This document shows, one piece after another, positions 56,675 to 64,000 of a stretch of 64,000 nucleotides of DNA; positions within the stretch are counted from its first letter, which is position 1; each line of letters opens with the position of its first letter. This DNA is from Bacteroidia bacterium (GTDB lineage Bacteria; Bacteroidota; Bacteroidia; B-17B0; Aurantibacillaceae): assembly GCA_016787895.1 (NCBI GenBank), contig JAEUTN010000002.1:51102-115101 (forward strand). The letters are read 5' to 3'. The notes under the pieces were generated by a model. It did no database searches. It was not told where the DNA came from and saw nothing but the letters and a program-made list of their open reading frames with translations. A program made the position numbers and the translations under genes.

Positions 56675-56852
56675 GGCCCGGCCGGGGCAAAGTGAATTGG
56701 TGGTACAGAATTGCCCATAGGACGATGTTTTTTTTAGTTTCATCTATGGAAAAAGTGGTTTAATCGTTAAATTTTAAAGATTGGACGGTGTATTAACTTT
56801 TTTTTGTTAATTTCATCCATGCTTTGCTTGGGTATAATTTAATTCCTTGGAT

Positions 56853-59800
56853 ATGAGAAAAATCATTTACGCTTTCTTTTTTCTTCTTTCGACACATTTT
56901 TTTGGGCAGAGCCCATCCAGAATTAATTATCAGGGCATTGTCAGAGATAATGCCGGTTCACCACTCGCCAATAAAAATGTTAACCTTCAATTTGTTATTC
57001 TACAAGGGGCTTCTCCCGGAACCGCTGTATTTACTGAAACCCAAAGTGTACAAACCAATTCAATGGGTTTATTCAGTGTTCAGATTGGAAGCAGCTCTAA
57101 TTTGGGTTCGGTTAATTTCTACTCAGGAACGTATTCCCTGCAGGTGAACCTCGATGCAAATGGCGGCAACAATTTCAGTCCTATGGGCAGTCCACAGTTG
57201 CTGGCAAGTGTACCCTTTGCCCTTCATGCCAACACGGTACCGGCTACTTTTTCGAATAATGTGCTGACCATTGGGACCAATAACTCATTTACACTAAATA
57301 TACCCGCTGCGAGTATCCCTACCATACAATCTTCAGGGGTAGCGGCAGTCAGTCCCAGCACGGGCTTGAACTTTACGGTTGACGTTCCGGCGCCTGCCCT
57401 GGGCATCAGCGGCAATACCTTAAGCCTTACGCAAGGCACCGCGGTAAGCAGCGTTACCGTTCCGGTTTATACATCGAGCCTTACGCCCTCTGGAATCCTT
57501 ACCAGTACAGCCGCAGGTAACAACTTTACCCTGAACGTTCCGCCTGCTTCCATTGCCATTACATCTACAGCCGGTGCGCCGGCGGTGAGCAGTGTTTCAC
57601 CCAATAATTTCACCATTAATATCCCTCCTGTTTCCACAACGTCTGTTGTTTCTTCCGGAGCTGCCGCTACAACCAGCCTTGGCACCAATTCCTACAGCAT
57701 TCACGTTCCACCTACCAACATTGCCGTAACTACAACGGCAGGTGCTGGAGCTGTGAGTACAGCGGGTACCAATAGTTTTAACATTAATATTCCTCCGGTT
57801 ATTCAGTACACAAGTGGAACCGGAATTTCTATAAGCTCCGGAACAGTAATCAACAACACTGCTCCGGACGTGCCGGTAGTTTTAACAGGGTCGAATGGAG
57901 TAACCATTCAAAGTGCTTATCCCAATTTTACGATTATACCACCTCCGGTTAGTTTAAACGGGGCGGGCATTGTTACTGTTTCTCCCGGACCTGCATTTGT
58001 AATCGGAGCTCCTTCACCTTCTTTTACATCAGTTGGTCCTTCCAGCATCACGGGTGTTTATCCTAACCTCACCATCACTTCGCCGGTAACCCCAACGGTT
58101 ACAGCAGCAGGGATTGCTACAGTTTCTGCAGGACCTAACTATAATGTTGGAGTGGAAAGCCCAACGTTTACTTCCGTTGGTCCGGCCTCAATCACGGGTG
58201 TTTATCCTAATCTTACTTTAACTTCTCCTGTTACACCTACTGTGAGTGCAGCTGGTATTGCAACCGTTTCAGCAGGACCGAATTATGTTGTTGGGGTTCC
58301 TCAACCTACATATGCTTACAGTCAGTTGACGGGCTCACTCACTTCGGGTACATCTTCAGAGTACATCACTCCAAATCTCAGTTATTCAGCGGGAATACTA
58401 ACATCGGGACCAAGTTCCAATTCCATTGCCATTAATTCGGGTACAAACGCATTGTGGAGTACTCTTGGGAATGCAGGAACTAACTCAACTGTAAATTTTA
58501 TTGGCACAACAGATAATATGCCTTTAAGTTTCAGAGTGAATAATATTAAATCAGGAAGCATTGACCCAACTTTATTTAATGCGTTTTATGGATATTCATC
58601 AGGAACTGCTATTACAACAGGCTCAAATAATTCAGGTTTTGGTCACCAGGCTTTAAGTAATAACATTACTGGTATTCAAAATTCAGGTTTTGGTTACCAG
58701 GCCTTATTTAACAATACTACAGGTAGTTTCAATACAGCAGTTGGTTACACCGTTTTAGCAAACAACACCACAGGTAGTTACAATACAGGAGTAGGGGTTG
58801 GTGCCTTGTTTTCAAACAGCACCGGAAGTTTTAATGTGGCCATGGGGCAAGGTGCTTTGGCCGCCAATACAACCGGGGAGGGAAATACAGGCTTAGGTTC
58901 AAGAGCTCTTAGTGCGAATACTACAGGAATTTATAATGTTGCTCTAGGTTTGGACGCTTTGCGTTTTAACACTGTAGGTCAAGAAAACGTTGCTACCGGT
59001 TATCTATCTATGTATTCCAACACCAACGGCTCATTTAATGTTGCTTACGGTTCAAAGGCTTTATATACAAATACAAGTGGCGGCTATAATGCTGCAATGG
59101 GAATTGAGGCCCTTTTATTGAATACTACCGGCACCTTTAACAATGCCTTTGGTGCAGGTGCACTGAGAGCTAACACAACTGCAGGCGGTAATTCAGCTTT
59201 TGGTTATGAAGCATTAAATCTTAATACAACGGGTAATGATAATACTGCGATGGGTATGTATGCCTTAAGGGAGAATCTGGTAGGTGTTGCAAATGCGGGA
59301 TTTGGAGGTGCTTCGCTGTATAATAATGTCTCAGGAAATTACAATTCAACACTTGGGCATAACTCTTTGTATAGCCAAACTACGGGAAATAATAATATTG
59401 GCTTTGGTGCCTATGCCGGTTATTCAAACGTTTCTGGCTCAGGAAATGTTTTCATTGGTACCAATGCCGGTTATTTTGAAACAGGGTCCAACAAATTTTA
59501 TTTGGCTAATTCAACAACCAGTGTTACCCCTTTGCTTTATGGTGATTTCACTTCCCGGTTCATTGGTATTGGAACCACCAATGCAAATGCTCCGTTACAA
59601 TTCGAGAATTCTATTGTGAACAGAAAAATAGTTTTGTGGGAAGGTGCCAATAACGACCATCAATACTATGGGTTTGGTATTAATGGAGGAACCTTGCGGT
59701 ACCAGGTGAACAGTACCGGCGATGCACATGTATTTTACGCCGGAACGGGCCCCGCCGCGAGCAACGAAGTATTCCGCATCAACGGTACCGGACACTTCAG

Positions 59801-60221
59801 AATGGGTAACGAAACAGGTACCGGACAAGGACCGACTTATCCGTTTGGATCTTCCGGTTTGGTCATCAGAAGAATTTTCACCACCAACACATTTGCAGGT
59901 GAGGTAGTAGCGCGCACCGATCAAATGACTTTTGAAAGAGATGGAACTAATGGTGGATTCAGAATTACGAATTCAAGCGGAAATTCAAACGAGGTATGCA
60001 ATTGTACCGGTGTAACCAGTGCAGGGGGTGCTTTGAACAGAGCCATAAACAACCTTCCAATAGGCTCAACCCAGGTATATACAGATGGTCAAAACATTGT
60101 TTTTCTGCACTGTATTTTTGGTGACCCATATAACGCAGGAAATATGACTGAAGTATCGCTCACACGTCAGTTTCCTGATTATTTCTGGGTGGGCACTGTA
60201 ACAACCACACAAAATCAATAG
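56853..60221 (+). CDS. Large repeat-rich surface protein with 17-residue head-type repeats
   Basis: 1122 residues from the ATG at 56853 (MRKIIYAFFFLLSTHFFGQ); a TTG six bases earlier is also in frame. After the signal comes an N-terminal module (RINYQGIVRDNAGSPLANKN to PVPFALHANT-like, about 22-125) common in Bacteroidota repeat proteins. Beta-repeat blocks follow, including two 48-residue repeats (58022-58309), then sixteen 17-residue repeats G..AL..NTTG..N.A. (58641-59456). The C-terminus (about 890-1122) is globular with no S74 peptidase and no FPNP sorting domain. The N-module is shared with the next gene (60260). Probably an adhesin or fibre; export route and target are not shown. Confidence 0.87.
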   Translation: MRKIIYAFFFLLSTHFFGQSPSRINYQGIVRDNAGSPLANKNVNLQFVILQGASPGTAVFTETQSVQTNSMGLFSVQIGSSSNLGSVNFYSGTYSLQVNLDANGGNNFSPMGSPQLLASVPFALHANTVPATFSNNVLTIGTNNSFTLNIPAASIPTIQSSGVAAVSPSTGLNFTVDVPAPALGISGNTLSLTQGTAVSSVTVPVYTSSLTPSGILTSTAAGNNFTLNVPPASIAITSTAGAPAVSSVSPNNFTINIPPVSTTSVVSSGAAATTSLGTNSYSIHVPPTNIAVTTTAGAGAVSTAGTNSFNINIPPVIQYTSGTGISISSGTVINNTAPDVPVVLTGSNGVTIQSAYPNFTIIPPPVSLNGAGIVTVSPGPAFVIGAPSPSFTSVGPSSITGVYPNLTITSPVTPTVTAAGIATVSAGPNYNVGVESPTFTSVGPASITGVYPNLTLTSPVTPTVSAAGIATVSAGPNYVVGVPQPTYAYSQLTGSLTSGTSSEYITPNLSYSAGILTSGPSSNSIAINSGTNALWSTLGNAGTNSTVNFIGTTDNMPLSFRVNNIKSGSIDPTLFNAFYGYSSGTAITTGSNNSGFGHQALSNNITGIQNSGFGYQALFNNTTGSFNTAVGYTVLANNTTGSYNTGVGVGALFSNSTGSFNVAMGQGALAANTTGEGNTGLGSRALSANTTGIYNVALGLDALRFNTVGQENVATGYLSMYSNTNGSFNVAYGSKALYTNTSGGYNAAMGIEALLLNTTGTFNNAFGAGALRANTTAGGNSAFGYEALNLNTTGNDNTAMGMYALRENLVGVANAGFGGASLYNNVSGNYNSTLGHNSLYSQTTGNNNIGFGAYAGYSNVSGSGNVFIGTNAGYFETGSNKFYLANSTTSVTPLLYGDFTSRFIGIGTTNANAPLQFENSIVNRKIVLWEGANNDHQYYGFGINGGTLRYQVNSTGDAHVFYAGTGPAASNEVFRINGTGHFRMGNETGTGQGPTYPFGSSGLVIRRIFTTNTFAGEVVARTDQMTFERDGTNGGFRITNSSGNSNEVCNCTGVTSAGGALNRAINNLPIGSTQVYTDGQNIVFLHCIFGDPYNAGNMTEVSLTRQFPDYFWVGTVTTTQNQ
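58022..58309 (+). repeat. Two 144-bp coding repeats
   Basis: A 48-residue unit (FTSVGPSSITGVYPNLTITS ... AAGIATVSAGPNYNVGV) occurs twice in tandem, starting about 58022 and 58166. The copies differ at many synonymous positions, so they are older than the array in the next gene. Confidence 0.8.
58641..59456 (+). repeat. Sixteen tandem 51-bp (17-residue) coding repeats
   Basis: Sixteen contiguous units of exactly 51 bp, consensus G-x-x-A-L-x-x-N-T-T-G-x-x-N-x-A-(F/M/V), for example GYQALFNNTTGSFNTAV and GSRALSANTTGIYNVAL. The last units (GHNSLYSQTTGNNNIGF, GAYAGYSNVSGSGNVFI) are more diverged. Nucleotide identity between units is modest. The pattern resembles left-handed beta-roll head repeats of trimeric adhesins and phage tail-fibre-like proteins. 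Confidence 0.9.
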
Positions 60222-60259
60222 ACGAAAAGAACTGATTTAATATATAAAATACGAATTCT

Positions 60260-63200
60260 ATGAAATTATTTTTTACATGCATCATTACATTAAGTTGTCT
60301 GCTGGGTTTTTCACAAAGCCCTGACAGGATCAATTACCAGGGGGTATTGCGCAGCACCGCAACCGGGGCGGCCTTAACCAACACCACATTTACCATTCGC
60401 TTTGACGTATTGCAAGGCAGCCCTACCGGTTCGGTGGTCTTTTCAGAGCAACAGTCCTTACAAACAAATTCACTTGGTTTATTTTCCACGCAGATTGGAG
60501 CAGTGAATAACCTGGGAGTAGTGAATTGGTCATCGTCTGCTCATTACCTTCAGGTTTTGGTAGATCCGGCAGGTGGTACAAATTTTGTTGCCATGGGAAC
60601 TCCGCAACAACTCATCTCTGTACCCTATGCCTTAAATGCAAATTCAGTTCCGGCTACCTTTTCAAACAATGTGTTGACCATCGGTACTAATAATTCCTTT
60701 ACTCTGAATGCCTCTTCGAATGCTACATTAACCGGCACGGGAGCGGCCAGCGTGGTTTCTTCTGGAAACTCCCATACCGTAGATGTTCCTGTTCCAACTT
60801 TTACTGGTGCGGGTACCACGACAGTAACCGGGACCTACCCAAATTATACAATTAGTTCACAGTCCACCTCTCAGCCACAAGCATCACTTACTGCATCGGG
60901 TATAGGTACGGTGACTTCCACCGGCACCAACAGTTTTGATATTAACGTGCCGCAAACAAATTTAACTGGAACCGGGGCAGCAACTGTTACCGGTGCCTTT
61001 CCAAACTTTACTGTAAATGCACCTGCCGCAACCAATTACAGTGCGGGTAGTGGAATTTCCATTTCATCGGGTTCAATTATCAATGCCGCGCCTGATCAAA
61101 CTGTTGTTTTAAATGGTACAGGAGCAACAACTGTAACCGGAACCTATCCTAACTTTACCATCAACTCACCCACTTTTGCAGCCAGCCCTCAATCTACATT
61201 AACTTCATCCGGAATTGGAACTATCACTTCTGCGGGCACGAATAGTTTTAATATTAATGTTCCACAAACCAATTTATCCGGCGCAGGAGCAGCTACTGTT
61301 ACCGGCACCTTCCCGAATTACACAGTCAACGCACCTGCAGCAACAAATTATAGCGCAGGTACTGGTATTTCTATTTCATCGGGTTCAATCGTTAACACGG
61401 CTCCCAACCAAACCGTTGTGTTGAACGGCACTGGTGCCACAACAGTTACCGGAACCTATCCAAACTTCACGATTAACTCTCCTACTGTGGCAGCCGATGT
61501 ACCTGTAGTGATCACCGGGTCTAACGGACTTGTTGTAAACAGCAGTTATCCCAACTTTACCCTCACAGCTCCGGCAGCACCAAGTTACACCAGTGGCACA
61601 GGCATTTCTATTACATCAGGAACGATTATTAACAACGCAGCACCGGATCAAACGGTTGTTTTGAATGGCACAGGAGCAACTACGGTTACCGGGACCTATC
61701 CAAACTTCACGATCAACTCACCGACTTATGCAGCAAGTCCACAGTCTACATTAACATCTTCAGGTATCGGAACCATAACTTCAGCAGGAACCAACAGTTT
61801 TGACATCAATGTGCCTCAAACCAATTTGTCGGGAATAGGTTCGGCAACAGTGACAGGGGCGTTTCCGAATTACACCATTAATACACCTGCTCCTGCAGCA
61901 AGTCCACAGTCTACATTAACGTCTTCAGGTATCGGAACCATAACTTCAGCAGGAACCAACAGTTTTGACATCAATGTGCCTCAAACCAATTTGTCGGGAA
62001 TAGGTTCGGCAACTGTGACCGGAACATTTCCGAATTACACCATTAATACACCTGCACCTGCTGCAAGTCCACAGTCTACATTAACTTCTTCAGGTATAGG
62101 AACAATAACATCTGCAGGCACCAACAGTTTTGACATCAATGTGCCTCAAACTAATTTATCGGGAATAGGTTCGGCAACTGTGACCGGAACATTTCCGAAT
62201 TACACCATTAATACACCTGCTCCTGCTGCAAGTCCACAGTCTACACTAACTTCTTCAGGTATAGGAACAATAACATCTGCAGGCACTAACAGTTTTGACA
62301 TCAATGTGCCTCAAACCAATTTATCGGGAATTGGCTCTGCTACTGTGACAGGTGCATTTCCGAACTACACCATTAATACACCTGCCCCTGCTGCAAGTCC
62401 ACAGTCGACACTAACCTCTTCAGGTATCGGAACAATAACATCAGCAGGAACCAACAGTTTTGATATCAATGTTCCACAAACTAATTTAAGCGGCACAGGA
62501 GCAGCCACTGTTACCGGTACCTTCCCGAATTATACGGTGAACGCGCCTGCAGCTACAAATTATAGTGCAGGTACAGGTATTTCTATTTCATCAGGTTCGA
62601 TCATTAACGCTGCACCCGACCAAACCGTTGTTATAAATGGTACAGGCGCAACAACAGTTACCGGAACCTATCCAAACTTTACGATCAACTCACCGACTGT
62701 TGCAGCTGATGTACCGGTGGTCATTACCGGTTCTAACGGACTTGTTGTAAACAGCAGTTATCCCAACTTTACCCTCACAGCTCCGGCGGCACCAAGTTAC
62801 ACCAGTGGCACAGGCATTTCTATTACTTCAGGAACGATTATTAACAACGCGGCACCGGATCAAACGGTTGTTTTAAATGGTACAGGCGCAACAACAGTTA
62901 CCGGAACCTATCCAAACTTCACGATCAACTCACCGACTTATGCTGCAAGTCCACAGTCTACATTAACTTCTTCAGGTATAGGAACAATTACATCTGCAGG
63001 AACCAATAGTTTTGACATCAACGTTCCTCAAACCAATTTATCGGGAATAGGTTCGGCAACTGTGACCGGAACATTTCCGAATTATACTATTAATACACCT
63101 GCACCTGCTGCAAGTCCACAGTCTACATTAACTTCTTCAGGTATAGGAACAATAACATCTGCAGGCACTAACAGTTTTGACATCAATGTACCTCAAACTA

Positions 63201-64000
63201 ATTTATCGGGAATTGGCTCTGCTACTGTGACAGGTGCATTTCCGAACTACACCATTAATACACCTGCTCCTGCTGCAAGTCCACAGTCGACACTAACCTC
63301 TTCCGGTATCGGAACAATAACATCAGCAGGAACCAACAGTTTTGATATCAATGTTCCTCAAACCAATTTAAGCGGTACAGGAGCAGCCACTGTTACCGGC
63401 ACTTTCCCGAATTATACAGTGAATGCCCCTGCTGCAAGTCCACAGTCTACTTTAACTTCATCAGGTATTGGAACAATAACTTCAGCAGGAACCAACAGTT
63501 TTGACATCAATGTGCCTCAAACCAATTTGTCGGGAATAGGTTCGGCAACTGTGACAGGGGCGTTTCCGAATTACACCATTAATACACCTGCTCCTGCAGC
63601 AAGTCCACAGTCTACATTAACGTCTTCAGGTATCGGAACAATAACATCAGCAGGAACCAACAGTTTTGACATCAACGTTCCTCAAACCAATTTAAGTGGT
63701 ACAGGAGCAGCCACTGTTACCGGCACCTTCCCGAATTATACGGTGAACGCGCCTGCCGCAACCAATTACAGTGCAGGTACAGGCATTTCTATTTCATCGG
63801 GTTCGATTATCAACGCTGCACCTGATCAAACCGTTGCCTTGAACGGAGCAGGAGCGACTACAGTTACCGGAACCTATCCAAACTTTACGATTAACTCACC
63901 GACTTATGCAGCAAGTCCACAAAGCACAATAACTTCTTCAGGTATCGGAACAATAACATCAGCTGGAACCAACAGTTTTGACATCAACGTTCCTCAAACC
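60260..64000 (+). CDS. Giant repeat surface protein, partial (runs off right edge)
   Basis: Starts at ATG 60260 (MKLFFTCIITLSCLLGFSQ signal) and is open for over 1240 codons to the window end. The N-terminal module (RINYQGVLRSTATGAALTN ... VPATFSNNVLTIGTNNSFTL) is homologous to that of the gene at 56853, and the two genes are 38 bp apart on the same strand. From about residue 205 it consists of three module types: A (55 residues, PQSTLTSSGIGTITSAGTNS at its start), B (NYSAGTGISISSGSIIN ... TYPNFTINSP) and C (VVITGSNGLVVNSSYPNF). All are Thr/Ser/Asn/Gly-rich and free of cysteine. The C-terminus is not visible, so its anchor or export signal is unknown. Confidence 0.85.
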   Translation, partial: MKLFFTCIITLSCLLGFSQSPDRINYQGVLRSTATGAALTNTTFTIRFDVLQGSPTGSVVFSEQQSLQTNSLGLFSTQIGAVNNLGVVNWSSSAHYLQVLVDPAGGTNFVAMGTPQQLISVPYALNANSVPATFSNNVLTIGTNNSFTLNASSNATLTGTGAASVVSSGNSHTVDVPVPTFTGAGTTTVTGTYPNYTISSQSTSQPQASLTASGIGTVTSTGTNSFDINVPQTNLTGTGAATVTGAFPNFTVNAPAATNYSAGSGISISSGSIINAAPDQTVVLNGTGATTVTGTYPNFTINSPTFAASPQSTLTSSGIGTITSAGTNSFNINVPQTNLSGAGAATVTGTFPNYTVNAPAATNYSAGTGISISSGSIVNTAPNQTVVLNGTGATTVTGTYPNFTINSPTVAADVPVVITGSNGLVVNSSYPNFTLTAPAAPSYTSGTGISITSGTIINNAAPDQTVVLNGTGATTVTGTYPNFTINSPTYAASPQSTLTSSGIGTITSAGTNSFDINVPQTNLSGIGSATVTGAFPNYTINTPAPAASPQSTLTSSGIGTITSAGTNSFDINVPQTNLSGIGSATVTGTFPNYTINTPAPAASPQSTLTSSGIGTITSAGTNSFDINVPQTNLSGIGSATVTGTFPNYTINTPAPAASPQSTLTSSGIGTITSAGTNSFDINVPQTNLSGIGSATVTGAFPNYTINTPAPAASPQSTLTSSGIGTITSAGTNSFDINVPQTNLSGTGAATVTGTFPNYTVNAPAATNYSAGTGISISSGSIINAAPDQTVVINGTGATTVTGTYPNFTINSPTVAADVPVVITGSNGLVVNSSYPNFTLTAPAAPSYTSGTGISITSGTIINNAAPDQTVVLNGTGATTVTGTYPNFTINSPTYAASPQSTLTSSGIGTITSAGTNSFDINVPQTNLSGIGSATVTGTFPNYTINTPAPAASPQSTLTSSGIGTITSAGTNSFDINVPQTNLSGIGSATVTGAFPNYTINTPAPAASPQSTLTSSGIGTITSAGTNSFDINVPQTNLSGTGAATVTGTFPNYTVNAPAASPQSTLTSSGIGTITSAGTNSFDINVPQTNLSGIGSATVTGAFPNYTINTPAPAASPQSTLTSSGIGTITSAGTNSFDINVPQTNLSGTGAATVTGTFPNYTVNAPAATNYSAGTGISISSGSIINAAPDQTVALNGAGATTVTGTYPNFTINSPTYAASPQSTITSSGIGTITSAGTNSFDINVPQT
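60880..64000 (+). repeat. Coding repeat array: 165-bp units with 1212-bp higher-order repeat
   Basis: The 55-residue A module begins at 61731, 61896, 62061, 62226 and 62391 (165 bp each), then again at 62943, 63108, 63273, 63432 (preceding unit 159 bp) and 63597. Five A modules plus B-C-B' make a 1212-bp higher-order unit: 61731 and 62943 mark the same junction, and the NYSAGTG module at 61343 recurs at 62555. Units are often almost identical at the DNA level. All periods are multiples of three. The array continues past the window. Confidence 0.92.

Noticed and set aside
60880..64000. Regular repeats as a CRISPR array
   Set aside because: The units are contiguous, 165 bp, in one open frame and without unique spacers; no cas genes are near.

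Overview
The window is chromosomal DNA from a member of the Bacteroidota, probably close to the Flavobacteriales. Four secreted proteins end in a type IX secretion (T9SS) type A sorting domain (genes ending at 9337, and starting on the minus strand at 12346, 41168 and 51285). Two large PD40/TPR envelope proteins resemble T9SS accessory proteins. Several promoters carry the Bacteroidota -7 box TAnnTTTG. The F1 epsilon subunit is the short form, and atpD-atpC stand apart from the other ATP synthase genes. I cannot name the genus from sequence alone.

Layout. 1-5.8 kb: divergent GT2 and GT4 glycosyltransferases, a class IV aminotransferase, clpP, a small secreted protein, and a tcdA/TatD pair. 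5.8-13.4 kb: a GlcD-type FAD oxidase, an M43 metalloprotease, and a minus-strand unit running membrane protein, PASTA protein, T9SS protein, RluA-family pseudouridine synthase. 13.5-18.9 kb: a plus-strand run of lipoprotein, predicted beta-barrel, secreted beta-propeller-like protein and a PIG-V-type mannosyltransferase. From 16.4 to 20.7 kb the DNA is clearly more A/T-rich, and this stretch includes a second, convergent GT-C glycosyltransferase. 20.7-26.4 kb: PD40/SPOR protein with a DegT aminotransferase, then pyrG-rimM and tRNA-Ser(GCU).

26.4-28.8 kb is a plastic patch. It holds stacked hairpins, a tandem duplication of a lipoprotein gene including its 3' flank, and a stop-riddled fragment of the 3' end of the vWA gene that lies intact 3 kb further on. 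28.8-35.1 kb: DUF885 lipoprotein, vWA/YfbK-like protein, and a PqqB-like lipoprotein with a cysteine desulfurase. 35.1-43.4 kb: EamA transporter, GT9 glycosyltransferase, a very large subtilisin with adhesive C-terminal repeats, and Ppx/GppA with an unusual sigma-54-type response regulator. 43.5-56.7 kb: the second PD40/SPOR protein, an LRR protein with ribF, atpD-atpC, a T9SS protein, a sensor histidine kinase without an adjacent regulator, recG and an ABM-type protein.

56.8-64 kb holds two modular repeat proteins that share an N-terminal module but carry different repeats. The first has sixteen 17-residue head repeats. The second is a rapidly evolving array of 165-bp (55-residue) units with a 1212-bp higher-order period, and it runs off the right edge.

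There is no CRISPR array, complete insertion sequence or prophage. Much of the window is housekeeping plus cell-surface biology. The less ordinary parts are the repeat array, the duplication/pseudogene patch, the A/T-rich glycosyltransferase segment, the regulator lacking a DNA-binding domain, and several genes whose promoter box lies too close to the ATG to allow an untranslated leader.
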